This document shows positions 44,612 to 54,015 of a DNA stretch of 64,000 nt, one piece after another; position 1 is the first letter of the stretch, and each line of letters starts with the position of its first letter. Source of the stretch: Variovorax sp. PBS-H4 (GTDB taxonomy: Bacteria; Pseudomonadota; Gammaproteobacteria; Burkholderiales; Burkholderiaceae_C); NCBI RefSeq assembly GCF_901827205.1, contig NZ_LR594675.1, forward strand, positions 3,286,001 through 3,350,000, written 5' to 3'. Made by a program: the position numbers and the translations under genes. A model generated the notes under the pieces. It saw only the letters and a program-made list of their open reading frames with translations, had not been told where the DNA came from and searched no databases.

Positions 44612-45502
44612 TCATGCCGACGCTCCACGCCGCCGCTGCCAGGCCTGCAGCGCGTTGATGACCAGCAGCAGCGCGAAGGAGATGAGCAGCATGACCAGCG
44701 CGACCGCGGTGGCGCCGGCGTAGTCATACTGCTCGAGCTTTCCGATGATGATGAGCGGCGTGATCTCGGAAATCATCGGCATGTTGCCGGCAATGAAGAT
44801 TACCGAGCCGTACTCGCCGATCGCACGGGCGAACGCCATGGCAAAGCCGGTCAGCAAGGCCGGGGTGATCGACGGCAGGATCACCTTGGTAAAGGTCTGC
44901 AGCCGAGTCGCGCCCAGGCTGGTGGCGGCCTCTTCCAGTTCCTTCTCGGTGTCCTCGAGCACCGGCTGCACGGTGCGTACCACGAACGGCAGGCCGATGA
45001 AGATCAGCGCGATGACCACGCCGGCAGGCGTGAAGGCGAGCTTGATGCCCATGGGCTCGAGGTACTGGCCGATCCAGCCATTGCCGGCGAGCAGCGCCGT
45101 CAGCGAAATGCCCGCGACGGCCGTGGGCAGCGCGAACGGAAGGTCGACCAGCGCATCGACGATGCGCTTGCCGGGAAACTTGTAGCGCACCAGCACCCAG
45201 GCCACCAGCAGTCCGAAGACCAGGTTGACCAGCGCCGCGATGAGCGAGGCGCCGAAGGTCAGGCGATACGAAGCCATCACACGCGGCGCGGTCACTGCCG
45301 TCCAGAACTGCTCCCAGCTGAGCAACGACGTCTTGAACGCCAGTGCCGACAGCGGGATCAGCACGATGAGGCAGAGATAGAAGATCGAAAACCCGAGCGT
45401 CAGATGAAAGCCCGGCAGCACGCGCCGGGACACCCCTGTGTTGCCCGGACGCGGCGAAGGCGCTGCCGAGGACGGCAGCGCCGAAGAGAGAACTCCGCTC
45501 AT
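44612..45502 (-). CDS. cysT: Sulfate ABC transporter permease CysT (CysU)
   Basis: A 296 aa permease with six hydrophobic helices and an EAA loop (EKELEEAATSLGATRLQTF). GEYGSVIFIAGNMPMISEITPLII (about 235-258) is characteristic of CysT. ATG 45500-45502 begins a Ser/Pro-rich cytoplasmic tail; an ORF running 135 codons further upstream overlaps sbp and is not coding. An 88-base gap from sbp contains no obvious terminator. Confidence 0.95.
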   Translation of the reverse strand: MSGVLSSALPSSAAPSPRPGNTGVSRRVLPGFHLTLGFSIFYLCLIVLIPLSALAFKTSLLSWEQFWTAVTAPRVMASYRLTFGASLIAALVNLVFGLLVAWVLVRYKFPGKRIVDALVDLPFALPTAVAGISLTALLAGNGWIGQYLEPMGIKLAFTPAGVVIALIFIGLPFVVRTVQPVLEDTEKELEEAATSLGATRLQTFTKVILPSITPALLTGFAMAFARAIGEYGSVIFIAGNMPMISEITPLIIIGKLEQYDYAGATAVALVMLLISFALLLVINALQAWQRRRGASA

Positions 45503-45590
45503 AGGGCGTGGCCCCCGCGCCCGGCGCTGATGCGTCCTCGTTGCCCTTCCAGGGGGCCGTTTGGTTGGTCGAGGCGGCTCGGCGCGGCGC

Positions 45591-46595
45591 TCATTTCGCG
45601 CCAGGCGTGTAAAGCTTGTCGAACTGCCCACCATCGTTGAAGTGCACCTTCTGCGCCTCGCCGAGGCTGCCGAACAGTTCCTGCACGGTGAAGAGTTGCA
45701 GCGGCTTGAAGGTGGCGACGTGCTTCTTGAGCACCGCCTCGGAGCGCGGGCGCAGCGCGTGCTTGGCCGCGATTTCCTGGGCTTCATCGGAGTACAGGTA
45801 GTCGAGGTAGGCCTTGGCGAGCTCGGCCGTGCCCTTCTTGTCCACCGTGCGCTCGACCACCGCCACCGGGTTTTCGGCCACGATGCTGATCGATGGATAG
45901 ACTGCATCGGCTTTGCCGGCGCCGAACTCGCGATCGATGGAGACCACTTCCGACTCGAAGGTGATCAGCACGTCGCCGATGTTGCGTTGCAGGAAGGCCG
46001 TGGTCGCATCGCGCCCGCCGCGCGCCAGGATGGGGACGTTCTTGAACAGCTTGCCCACGAACTCCGCCGCCTGCGCATCGGTGCCGCCCTTCTTCTTCAC
46101 GTAGCCCCAGGCCGCGAGGTAAGCGTAGCGGCCGTTGCCGCCGGTCTTGGGATTGACGATCACGACCTGCACGCCGGGCTTGATGAGGTCGTCCCAGTCC
46201 TTGATGCCCTTTGGGTTGCCCTTCCGCGTGAGGAACAGCATGGTCGACGTGGTGGGCGCCGCGTTCTGCGGAAAGCGCTTGGCCCAATCCTTGGCGACCA
46301 CCCCGGCGTTGGCCAGGAAGTCGATGTCGGTGGTGGTGTTCATGGTCACCACGTCGGCCGCCAGACCGTCGGCCACGGCGCGCGCCTGCGCGCTGGAGCC
46401 GGCGTGCGACTGGTCGATCTTGACGTCCTTGCCGGTAGTCTTTTTGTAGTGCGCAATGAAGGCGGCGTTGTAGTCCTTGTAGAACTCGCGCGCCACATCG
46501 TAGGACACGTTCAGCAGGGTCTGCGCCGAAGCGGCACCGGCAGCGGCCGCCAGCGCCAGGGCGGCAATGATTGTCTTCGTCGTCTTGAAAGTCAT
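45591..46595 (-). CDS. sbp: Periplasmic sulfate-binding protein (copy 1)
   Basis: Sulfate receptor of 334 aa, type 2 periplasmic-binding fold. Residues 1-24 are a Sec signal (MTFKTTKTIIAALALAAAAG, cleavage near ASA-QTL). LLNVSYDVAREFYKDYNAAF, DQSHAGSSAQARAV and ARGGRDATTAFLQRNIGDVLITFESE (about 190-215) are hallmark ligand-site regions of Sbp/CysP proteins. The ATG overlaps the stop of the upstream hydrolase by four bases (ATGA). It supplies CysTWA. A second Sbp is encoded at 56242-57267. Confidence 0.96.
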   Translation of the reverse strand: MTFKTTKTIIAALALAAAAGAASAQTLLNVSYDVAREFYKDYNAAFIAHYKKTTGKDVKIDQSHAGSSAQARAVADGLAADVVTMNTTTDIDFLANAGVVAKDWAKRFPQNAAPTTSTMLFLTRKGNPKGIKDWDDLIKPGVQVVIVNPKTGGNGRYAYLAAWGYVKKKGGTDAQAAEFVGKLFKNVPILARGGRDATTAFLQRNIGDVLITFESEVVSIDREFGAGKADAVYPSISIVAENPVAVVERTVDKKGTAELAKAYLDYLYSDEAQEIAAKHALRPRSEAVLKKHVATFKPLQLFTVQELFGSLGEAQKVHFNDGGQFDKLYTPGAK

Positions 46596-47182
46596 GAGGT
46601 TGCCAATGGTTCGAATGGGGAACGGGCGCCGATCAGCGTGCTGGGTTCGCCTGTCAGCGACTGGAGCAGCGCCAGGCCCAAAGGCCAGTCGCCATGCCCT
46701 GAATCAATGTTGATATGGCCGGCATTTTGCATGCGAACAAATTCGCTGCCCCAGGCGCGGGCATAGGCACCGGCCAGGCGCACCGGGCAGTAGGGGTCGT
46801 TGCTGCTGGCCACCAGGATGCTGCGATATGGCAGCCTGGCATGCGGCGCGGGCGCGAAGTCCGCAAGTGCCGCGCGACGCTCAGGGTCGGCAGGGGCCAC
46901 CAGCAACGCGCCGCGGACGCGGGACGCCGCGGCTTCCGGCAGATGCACAGTCGCGATGCAGCCCAGGCTGTGGGCGGCGATCACAACCGGCCCGGGGCTT
47001 TCCAGCACCAGTTTTCCGAGCGCGGCCACCCACGCCTCGCGCCTGGGCGTGACCCAGTCGTCCTGCACCACTCGCACGGCGTCCGGCATGCGTTCGGCCC
47101 AGAGGCTCTGCCAGTGGCCCGGGCCGGAGTCACGCCAGCCCGGCACGATGATGAGGGTCGCTGCGCTCACGCGTTCGTCCAT
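46592..47182 (-). CDS. RBBP9/YdeN-family alpha/beta hydrolase
   Basis: A serine hydrolase of 196 aa. IIVPGWRDSGPGHWQSLW (10-27) is the family start. The nucleophile Ser is in AAHSLGC (about 69-75), the acid in SSNDPYC (about 131-137) and the catalytic His in NAGHIN (about 155-160), forming a complete triad. Substrate unknown. It is the first gene of the sulfate transport operon, coupled to sbp by ATGA overlap, an unusual position. ATG 47180-47182; a GTG four codons in is an alternative start. Confidence 0.9.
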   Translation of the reverse strand: MDERVSAATLIIVPGWRDSGPGHWQSLWAERMPDAVRVVQDDWVTPRREAWVAALGKLVLESPGPVVIAAHSLGCIATVHLPEAAASRVRGALLVAPADPERRAALADFAPAPHARLPYRSILVASSNDPYCPVRLAGAYARAWGSEFVRMQNAGHINIDSGHGDWPLGLALLQSLTGEPSTLIGARSPFEPLATS

Positions 47183-47343
47183 CGACCGATGAAACCGAGG
47201 ACCGTGTGGCCGGGGCGCAGGCTTGCCATGTTGGCTCTCTTTTATTCTGGGCTGGAGGAAGGACCGCCGATTCTGCGCAGCGTTGCTTCGAAGCCAAACG
47301 AATATCTACTTGTTTAAATATGGCCCATAGCGAATAAGGAGCT

Positions 47344-48258
47344 TCACACCATCAATTCGAAGCCGTCGGCACCGGCGTGCTCGTCGAGGAAGTCGATCAG
47401 CTTGCGGATCGCCGGCACCAGCGCCCGCCGAGACGGAAACACCGCATGCAGGATGCCCGCCGGAGGCCTCCACTCCGGCAGCACTTCGACGAGCCGGCCC
47501 GCCTCCAGGTCCTCCTTGCACATGTAGCCGGGCAGGATGCTGGCGCCGACGCCCTCCACGACCGCGAACTTGAGCGTCAGGAGATCGTCCGCCAGATAGC
47601 GCGGTTTGAATTGCACGGTCCGCATCGCGCCGCCAGGGCCCTCCAAGGACCAGCTCACGCGCCCGTCGGCTGCCGATTGGGCCACGGTGTCCAGGCGCGC
47701 AAGATCATCCAGTGCGCGAACCGGGCCCTGGCGCTGCAACTGCTCCGGGCTCGCCACCAGCACGGGCCGGGCCATGGCGAACTGTTTGGCAACCAGCGTC
47801 GTGCTGTCCTCGATGACCGGCCGCACGCGAAGGGCCAGGTCGATGCCCTCCTCGATCAGGTCGACGGCCCGGTTCAGGATGCGCATTTCGATCTGCACCG
47901 CCGGGTAGCGCCGCATGAACTGCGCCACCAGGACGCCGAAGTTGCTCTGCGCCAGCGTGATGGGGCAGCTGATGCGCACCAAGCCACGCGGCTCGGTCTG
48001 CACCTGGGCGATGGCCTCCGCAGCCGCCTGGGCGGCGTCGCGCATGGCGATGCTGTGCCGCAGGTAAAGCTCGCCCGCCGGGGTCAGCGAGAGCTGCCGC
48101 GTACTGCGTTGCAGCAACTGCACGCCCAGTCGTGCTTCCAGCTCGGCGACGCGGCGCGAGAGCCGGGATTTGGGGATGCCCAGGGCTCGCCCGGCGGCGG
48201 CAAAGCCGCCGCGCTCTGCCACCTCGGCGAAGAAAACCATGTCATTGAGGTCTTGCAT
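47344..48258 (-). CDS. LysR family transcriptional regulator (divergent from azoR)
   Basis: 304 aa. The winged helix-turn-helix is at residues 1-60 (FFAEVAERGGFAAAGRALGIPKSRLSRRVAELE), followed by a LysR effector domain from about 90 (GLVRISCPITLAQSNFGVLVAQF). The IPKSRLSRRV recognition helix is typical of LysR members next to azoreductase and quinone reductase genes. It is transcribed away from azoR across 135 bp containing a palindrome, so it probably controls azoR and itself. Confidence 0.93.
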   Translation of the reverse strand: MQDLNDMVFFAEVAERGGFAAAGRALGIPKSRLSRRVAELEARLGVQLLQRSTRQLSLTPAGELYLRHSIAMRDAAQAAAEAIAQVQTEPRGLVRISCPITLAQSNFGVLVAQFMRRYPAVQIEMRILNRAVDLIEEGIDLALRVRPVIEDSTTLVAKQFAMARPVLVASPEQLQRQGPVRALDDLARLDTVAQSAADGRVSWSLEGPGGAMRTVQFKPRYLADDLLTLKFAVVEGVGASILPGYMCKEDLEAGRLVEVLPEWRPPAGILHAVFPSRRALVPAIRKLIDFLDEHAGADGFELMV

Positions 48259-48320
48259 GCTGAGGATTGTTCCATCAACAGGACGATGTGTGTGAATTTT
48301 GCCGTCTTATCAGTCAATCG

Positions 48321-48340
48321 ACTCAAAAATAGAATTGAGT
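48321..48340. promoter_or_regulatory. LysR operator candidate between lysR and azoR
   Basis: ACTCAA, eight bases, TTGAGT: a perfect 6-base inverted repeat in the divergent 48259-48393 gap, about 55 bases before the azoR ATG. LysR proteins bind interrupted dyads of about this size (T-N11-A type). The match to such a site is by shape only. Confidence 0.4.
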
Positions 48341-48393
48341 TCATGCCGACCGATCCCTGCGCCGGCCGCCTTATCGAAAGAGAGCGATTGATC

Positions 48394-49041
48394 ATGAAAC
48401 TGCTGCACGTCGATTCCAGCGTCCTGGGTGCCAACTCCGTCTCCCGCCAGCTCACCGCGGAAATCGTGGCCGAATGGCGCAAGAACCATCCGGACACGAG
48501 CGTCGAGCACCTCGACCTCGCCATCGAAGCACCCAACCACTTCAATGCCGATGCGCTCGGCATCAAGGTGGGTGTCCAAGCCAACCCCACCGAAGCTCAG
48601 CGAAGGGAAAATGCCATTTCCGAGCGGCTGGTGAGCCAGTTCCTGGCCGCCGATGTGATCGTGATAGGCGCACCGCTCTACAACTTCAGCGTGCCGACTC
48701 AGCTCAAGGCCTGGATCGATCGCGTGGCGCAAGCCGGCCGCACCTTCACCTACACCGACAAGGGCGCGGTCGGTCTGGCCGGCGGCAAGACCGTGATCGT
48801 GGCGTCGACCCGCGGTGGCATCTACTCGACCAGCGAAGGCGGCCAGGCGATGGAGCACCAGGAAAGCTACCTGAAGGTGATTCTCGGATTCATGGGCATC
48901 ACCGATGTACGCTTCGTCCGCGCCGAGGGCCTGGCGATGGGCGAGGCGCCCAAGGCCGCCGCGATGAGCGCCGCCCGTGCCGACATCCTTGCTGCGACGG
49001 CCGAAGCCGCGAACCAGGACCGCGCTGCTCTCGCAGCCTGA
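48394..49041 (+). CDS. azoR: FMN-dependent NADH-azoreductase / quinone reductase AzoR
   Basis: A flavodoxin-like-fold enzyme of 215 aa that reduces quinones and azo compounds with NADH. LHVDSSVLGANSVSRQL (4-20, FMN phosphate loop), GAPLYNFSVPTQLKAWIDRV (about 92-111) and ASTRGGIYS (about 136-144) are the family motifs. The start ATG 48394 was preferred over a much longer frame that runs through the lysR gene. A purine-rich GAAAGAGAG lies upstream. It belongs with the divergent LysR and with the convergent FMN reductase gene. Confidence 0.94.
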   Translation: MKLLHVDSSVLGANSVSRQLTAEIVAEWRKNHPDTSVEHLDLAIEAPNHFNADALGIKVGVQANPTEAQRRENAISERLVSQFLAADVIVIGAPLYNFSVPTQLKAWIDRVAQAGRTFTYTDKGAVGLAGGKTVIVASTRGGIYSTSEGGQAMEHQESYLKVILGFMGITDVRFVRAEGLAMGEAPKAAAMSAARADILAATAEAANQDRAALAA

Positions 49042-49121
49042 TGAATGCGGCGGGCGCTGCGCCAGGCGCCCGCGATCATTGCCCAGTGCGTGCCGCCCAC
49101 CACGGCTTTGCCAGGCAACTC

Positions 49122-49673
49122 TCAGCTGCCGTGGCGCTTGACCCAGGCCACATAGCTGTCCACCCAGCCCTGGAGGAACTTCTTGCTGCCTTCAGCGATG
49201 TGGCCCTTGTCGTCGAACAAGCCTTCCTTGTTCTGGATAAAGGCCTCGGGCTGACCCATGGTGGGCACGTCGAGATAGGCGAGCACATTACGCAGGTGCT
49301 GCTGCGCGAGCGCCGTCCCGATGGCGCCGACCGAGACCCCGATCACGCCCGCCGGCTTGCCGGCCCACGCGCTCTGCCCGTACGGCCGCGAGGCGTGGTC
49401 GATCGCGTTCTTGAGCACGCCCGGCATGGACCGGTTGTACTCCGCCGTCACGAACAGCAGTCCCTGCGAGGCCGCGATCTCCGACTTGAGCCGCTTGACC
49501 GAAGGGGCCTGGTTCCCGTCATCGTCCTGGTTGTAGAGCGGCAGGTCGTCGATGCGCAGGTGCTCGAAGGTGAAGTCCGAAGGTGCGAGATGCGCGATGG
49601 CAAGTGCGAGCTTGCGGTTGAACGAATCCTTGCGCAGGCTGCCGACGATGACGGCGATTCGGGTCTGGCTCAT
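49122..49673 (-). CDS. NADPH-dependent FMN reductase (ChrR/quinone reductase type)
   Basis: 183 aa flavoprotein. GSLRKDSFNRKLALAIA (11-27) is the FMN phosphate-binding loop, TAEYNRSMPGVLKNAIDHASRP (about 76-97) the flavin-ring segment and GVSVGAIGTALAQQHLR (about 112-128) the third motif. Homologues reduce quinones and chromate. ATG 49671-49673. It is convergent with azoR across 80 bases with no clear terminator. The two flavin reductases probably form a redox-stress pair. Confidence 0.92.
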   Translation of the reverse strand: MSQTRIAVIVGSLRKDSFNRKLALAIAHLAPSDFTFEHLRIDDLPLYNQDDDGNQAPSVKRLKSEIAASQGLLFVTAEYNRSMPGVLKNAIDHASRPYGQSAWAGKPAGVIGVSVGAIGTALAQQHLRNVLAYLDVPTMGQPEAFIQNKEGLFDDKGHIAEGSKKFLQGWVDSYVAWVKRHGS

Positions 49674-49761
49674 GAAAGCTCCTGGAAAAAAGTGATGGGC
49701 GGAAGGTCCGGCAAATTATGCGAAGCGCGTTAGACCTTTTCCGGACAAGCTCATTCGCGAT

Positions 49762-50667
49762 CTAGTCGCAACCCGCCTTCTGCAGGTTGGCCTGGGTGAT
49801 GTTGGCACCGGCGGGCACGTCCTCGGTGATCCACGTGTTGCCGCCGATGACGGCGCCCTTGCCGAGCGTGACGCGGCCGAGGATGGTGGCGCCGGCATAG
49901 ATCACCACGTCGTCTTCCACGACCGGATGCCGGGGCAGGCCCTTCTGCAGGTTGCCGTCCGCGTCTGTCGGAAAGCGCTTGGCGCCGAGGGTCACCGCCT
50001 GGTACAGCCGCACGCGCTTGCCGATCACGGTGGTCTCGCCGATCACGACCCCAGTTCCGTGGTCGATGAAGAAGCCGGCATCGATGCGTGCGCCTGGGTG
50101 GATGTCGATGCCGGTCTGCGCATGCGCGAGCTCGGCCACGATGCGCGCCAGCAGCGGCAAGCCCAGCCCATATAGCCGGTGCGCAAGCCGGTGATGGATC
50201 ATCGCGAGGATGCCCGGGTAGCACAGCAACACTTCGTCGACGCTGCGTGCGGCCGGATCGCCCTGGTAGGCCGCGAGCACGTCGCCGTCGAGCAGCCGGC
50301 GGATCGCTGGCAGCGCGCCCGCGAAGTCGCGCACGGCCTGCTGCGCCTCGCCATCGATGGCGGCCGCTTCGCGCGGCTGGTGGCGCGCGTTGTAGCGAAG
50401 CTCCAGCCGGGCCTGCACCAGCAGCGATTGCAGTGCCGAATCGAGCGTGTGGCCGACGTAGAAGTCCTCGCCCTCGTGGCGCAGCTCGGGCGGGCCGAGG
50501 CGCATCGGGAACAGCGCGCCTTTCAGCGACTCCACGATCGCAGCCAGCGCATCGCGCGAGGGGAACTCGCGGCTGCCCGGCTCGCGCGAGCGCTTCTGCG
50601 CATCGCGCCACTCCTCGCGCGCCTCGCGCAGTGCGAACACGATCTCACCCACTTCGAATCCGGCCAT
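49762..50667 (-). CDS. epsC: Serine O-acetyltransferase (EpsC/CysE type)
   Basis: Makes O-acetylserine, the carbon acceptor for cysteine synthesis. 301 aa. A helical N-terminal domain (1-170) is followed by a left-handed beta helix of hexapeptide repeats: IDIHPGARIDAGFFIDHGTGVVIGETTVIG lies at about 188-217 and contains the conserved catalytic H205 (DHGTG). The C-terminus ends KAGCD. Longer N-terminus than E. coli CysE, as in EpsC proteins. ATG 50665-50667. It belongs to the sulfur assimilation theme of this part of the window. Confidence 0.93.
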   Translation of the reverse strand: MAGFEVGEIVFALREAREEWRDAQKRSREPGSREFPSRDALAAIVESLKGALFPMRLGPPELRHEGEDFYVGHTLDSALQSLLVQARLELRYNARHQPREAAAIDGEAQQAVRDFAGALPAIRRLLDGDVLAAYQGDPAARSVDEVLLCYPGILAMIHHRLAHRLYGLGLPLLARIVAELAHAQTGIDIHPGARIDAGFFIDHGTGVVIGETTVIGKRVRLYQAVTLGAKRFPTDADGNLQKGLPRHPVVEDDVVIYAGATILGRVTLGKGAVIGGNTWITEDVPAGANITQANLQKAGCD

Positions 50668-50823
50668 GGCTTTCTCCTTGTGGCACCCATTGTTGCGGCA
50701 AATGGGCGCCGGCCGCGGCCGGTGGGGACTTAGCTGCCCGTCGCCGTTCGGTCAGCTTCGCCCCTGAGACAATCCTGCGCGATCAGCAGATCACCCCTCC
50801 GCAGCTTCCACGGCCGTTCCGCA

Positions 50824-51717
50824 ATGATCCAGTTCAGCCAAGTTCGTTGTTTCGTCGCCGTTGCGCAGGAACTGCATTTCGGGCGGGCCGCCAAGCGTCT
50901 GCACATGACGCAACCGCCCTTGAGCCGGCAGATCCAGCAGCTCGAGCACGCGCTCGGTGTGGTGCTGCTCGAACGCGACCGTCGCCAGGTGCGCCTGACC
51001 GCCGCGGGACGGGCCTTTCTGCCGGAGGCCGACCACCTGATGCGCGTTGCCGAGGCGGCTTCGCTGACGGCCCAGCGCGCGACCTCCGGCACCGTCGGCT
51101 CGGTGCGACTGGGCTACGTCCCCGGCATCAGCTGCACTTTGCTGCCGCCCTTGGTCGCCGCGCTATCGCGCGACTTCCCCGACGTGGACACGGATCTGCG
51201 GGAGCTCAGCACCCATGAACAGGTCGATGCGCTGCGGTCCGACCGCCTGGACCTGGGCCTGGTGCGCATGCCCTGGGCCCGGGGCGAGTTCGACACCTGC
51301 TGCCTGGTGCGCGAGGCGTTCATCGCAGCGGTCCCTGCCGGCCACCTGCTGGCCTCGCGCGAACGCCTTTCCATCGGCGATCTGCACAGGCAGCCCATGT
51401 TGATGTTCCACCCGGCGCAGGGCGGCTACTTCTACGAGTTGCTGGTACGCCTGTTCGAGTCAGAGGGCGTGTCGCCACGCTACCTGCAGTACGCGCGCCA
51501 GGCCTATTCCATGATCGGCCTCGTCAGTGCGGGCATGGGCGTGGCGCTGATGCCCACCTCCAACGCCATGCTTGGACTGCCCGGCGTCGTCTTCCTGCCC
51601 ATCGACCTGCCCACGGCGCCGGTGGCCGAGCTGCACCTGATCTGGCGCAAGATCGATCCGGTGGACGCGCCGGCCGTCGAGGCCATCCGCACGCGCATCC
51701 TGGGCCACGCGTTCTAG
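50824..51717 (+). CDS. LysR family transcriptional regulator (Bug cluster)
   Basis: 297 aa. The N-terminal HTH is at about 1-60 (FVAVAQELHFGRAAKRLHMTQPPLSRQIQQLE), of the CatR/CbnR-like class of LysR proteins, then an effector domain with GSVRLGYVPGISCTLLPPLVAAL. It is followed on the same strand by two Bug receptors and a dehydrogenase, which it probably regulates in response to an organic acid. ATG 50824; divergent from epsC across 156 bases. Confidence 0.93.
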   Translation: MIQFSQVRCFVAVAQELHFGRAAKRLHMTQPPLSRQIQQLEHALGVVLLERDRRQVRLTAAGRAFLPEADHLMRVAEAASLTAQRATSGTVGSVRLGYVPGISCTLLPPLVAALSRDFPDVDTDLRELSTHEQVDALRSDRLDLGLVRMPWARGEFDTCCLVREAFIAAVPAGHLLASRERLSIGDLHRQPMLMFHPAQGGYFYELLVRLFESEGVSPRYLQYARQAYSMIGLVSAGMGVALMPTSNAMLGLPGVVFLPIDLPTAPVAELHLIWRKIDPVDAPAVEAIRTRILGHAF

Positions 51718-51844
51718 CTTTCGCCGAGGCCGGATCGATTCAAGAGTTGATTCACCGCAACCAAGATTCGCATTGGACGGTCATCGGGACAGGTGCTGAA
51801 ATCCGTGCGCCACCAGGGAGTGGCGCGACGAACACGGAGACTCC

Positions 51845-52831
51845 ATGCACTCAGCCCACCTCACGCGCCGCAGAGCGGCCCTCCTGCTGCTGGCCGCCCA
51901 GACACTGCTGCCGGTCGCAATGGCGCAGACGCCGCGCTTCCCGACCGCCCCCATCCGCATGCTTGTCGGCACGCCGGCGGGCGGTACCACCGATGTGATC
52001 GGCCGGCTCGTTGCCCAGAAGATGGGCGAGAACCTGGGCCAGCAGGTCGTCGTGGAGAACAAGGCGGGCGCGGGTGGCCTGATCGCGGCCGAATCGGTCG
52101 CGAAGGCAGCAGCCGACGGCTACACGCTGCTGATGGCGCCGGCCCAGCTGGCCACCTACCGCGCGCTCTATCCGGGCACCACACTGAATCCGGAGACGGA
52201 CCTGCAGCCGCTGGGCTTGGTAGCCACCACGCCCTATGTGATGGTCGTGCACCCTTCGCTGGCGGTGAAGTCCCTGCCCGAACTGATCGCCCACGCCAAG
52301 GCGCATCCGGGGCAGGTGTCCTATGCAGGCTCGACGCCCGGGGGCGCGCAGCACCTTGCCTGGGAGCAGATCAAGCGCAGCGCCGCGGTCGACATGCAGT
52401 TCATTCCCTACAAGGGCACGGCAGCCCTGATGCCAGACCTGCTGGCTGGCCGCCTGCAGGCCGGCATCGACAACATCGCCGTACTGGCACCCTACGTCAA
52501 GAGCGGCCAGCTGCGCGGCATCGCGGTGACGAGCGCCAAGCGCACGGACCTGCTGCCGGAGGTGCCGACCGTGGCCGACAGCGGCATGCCCAACTTCCAG
52601 GCGATCGGCTGGTTCGGCGTCTTCACCACCGGCAAGGTGCCCGCGGCGGTCCTGTCCGCCCTCTCCGGCGCGGTCGAGGCGGCGGTCAACTCGCCCGACA
52701 TGCGCAGCCGCCTGGCCGCGCTGGGGGCCGAGCCGCAGTCCGGCAAGGCCGAGGACATGCGCGCGATGCTTAGCCGCGAGACGGCGACCTGGACGCGCGT
52801 GATCCAGGAAGCGGGAATCAAGGTGCAGTGA
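51845..52831 (+). CDS. Bug family (TctC) periplasmic solute-binding protein 1
   Basis: 328 aa. Signal peptide 1-28 (RRRAALLLLAAQTLLPVAMA-QT). The TctC motif PIRMLVGTPAGGTTDVIGRLVAQKM is at about 37-61 and VVENKAGAGG at about 69-78, followed by LPEVPTVADSG near the C-terminus. Bug proteins bind carboxylates and are hugely expanded in Bordetella and Comamonadaceae. No TctA/TctB transporter genes are beside it, so it may act with a remote permease or as a sensor. ATG 51845; 127 bp after the LysR stop. Confidence 0.93.
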   Translation: MHSAHLTRRRAALLLLAAQTLLPVAMAQTPRFPTAPIRMLVGTPAGGTTDVIGRLVAQKMGENLGQQVVVENKAGAGGLIAAESVAKAAADGYTLLMAPAQLATYRALYPGTTLNPETDLQPLGLVATTPYVMVVHPSLAVKSLPELIAHAKAHPGQVSYAGSTPGGAQHLAWEQIKRSAAVDMQFIPYKGTAALMPDLLAGRLQAGIDNIAVLAPYVKSGQLRGIAVTSAKRTDLLPEVPTVADSGMPNFQAIGWFGVFTTGKVPAAVLSALSGAVEAAVNSPDMRSRLAALGAEPQSGKAEDMRAMLSRETATWTRVIQEAGIKVQ

Positions 52832-52967
52832 GCGCGACCCGCCGGGGCCTACGTCCTGCCGATTGACGGCCGCCCCACGAGAACTGCCCGATGCAAACGC
52901 GGACAACGTGGGCCCTGCGCCTGCGTGTCCGATCGAGACAGCTGGTCAACCAAAGGAGAACACACCC

Positions 52968-53990
52968 ATGAAACGCAACTGCCTGTTGCCGCGGCGCGCC
53001 GCCGTCCGCGCACTGGTCCAAGCCGCTGCGCTCGTCGGCACGACGGCCCTGTTCGGCACCGCCCAGGCCGCCGATCCCGCGAGCGCCCACTTCAAGGGCA
53101 AGAACATCCGCATCATCGTGCCGAACCCGGCCGCGGGCACGTCCGACATCCTGGCCCGCGTGCTCGCACCCCGGATGGGTGAACTGCTGGGCGCCAACAT
53201 CCTCGTCGAGAACAAGGCCGGTGCGACCGGCAACCTCGGCTCGGACTTCGTGGCCAAGGCGCCGGCCGATGGGCTCACGCTGCTGCTCACCGACATCGGT
53301 TCGCTGGCCATTGCGCCGAGTGTGTTCCGCGGCCTGCCGTTCGACCCGGTGAAGGACTTCGCACCGGTCTCGCTGGTGGCCTACTCGCCGCACATCCTGG
53401 CCGCATCGCCCGGGCTACCGGTGAAGGACGTCAAAGAGCTGATCGCGCTGGCCAAGGCCAAGCCGGATTCGCTCAACTTCGCCATCTCCGGCACGGGTGG
53501 CGCCAACCATCTTGCCGGTATCGACTTCGCTCTGCGCACAGGGATTGCCTGGACTTACGTCCCCTACAAGGGCGGCGCCCAGGCCATCAACGACGTCGTC
53601 GCAGGCCAAGCGGACGTGCTGTTCAACGGCATGGTCGCCACCTACCCGATGGTCAAAGGCGGCAAGCTCAAGGCCCTGGCGATCTCCAGCAGCAAGCGCT
53701 TTCCGGCCGCGCCGGAGATTCCCACCGTGGCCGAGGCTGCCCAGCTGGAAGGCTTCGAGACCGGCTCGTTCCAGGGCGTCGTTGCGCCCGCCGGCACGCC
53801 CGCGCCCGTCGTAGCAACGCTGCACGCCACCCTGCAGAAGATCCTGGCAACGCCGGAGATGCAAAAGCGCCTGCAGGAACTAGGTGCTGAGTACCAGCCA
53901 GGCAGCTCGGCAGAGTTCGGCAACTTCATCAAAAAAGAAAAAGAACGCTGGGCCAAGGTCGTTAAGGACTCCGGCGCCAAGTTCGACTAG
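52968..53990 (+). CDS. Bug family (TctC) periplasmic solute-binding protein 2
   Basis: 340 aa. Signal peptide 1-34 (RRAAVRALVQAAALVGTTALFGTAQA). The ligand motif IRIIVPNPAAGTSDILARVLAPRM is at about 46-69 and VENKAGATGNLGSDF at about 79-93; FPAAPEIPTVAEAA at about 245-258 is the conserved C-terminal region. ATG 52968-52970 with AAGGAGA eight bases upstream decides the start. It is a diverged duplicate of the preceding gene, 136 bp downstream; the two probably bind related substrates. Confidence 0.93.
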   Translation: MKRNCLLPRRAAVRALVQAAALVGTTALFGTAQAADPASAHFKGKNIRIIVPNPAAGTSDILARVLAPRMGELLGANILVENKAGATGNLGSDFVAKAPADGLTLLLTDIGSLAIAPSVFRGLPFDPVKDFAPVSLVAYSPHILAASPGLPVKDVKELIALAKAKPDSLNFAISGTGGANHLAGIDFALRTGIAWTYVPYKGGAQAINDVVAGQADVLFNGMVATYPMVKGGKLKALAISSSKRFPAAPEIPTVAEAAQLEGFETGSFQGVVAPAGTPAPVVATLHATLQKILATPEMQKRLQELGAEYQPGSSAEFGNFIKKEKERWAKVVKDSGAKFD

Positions 53991-54015
53991 CAGGGGATCG
54001 CGCGTGGAGACTGGA

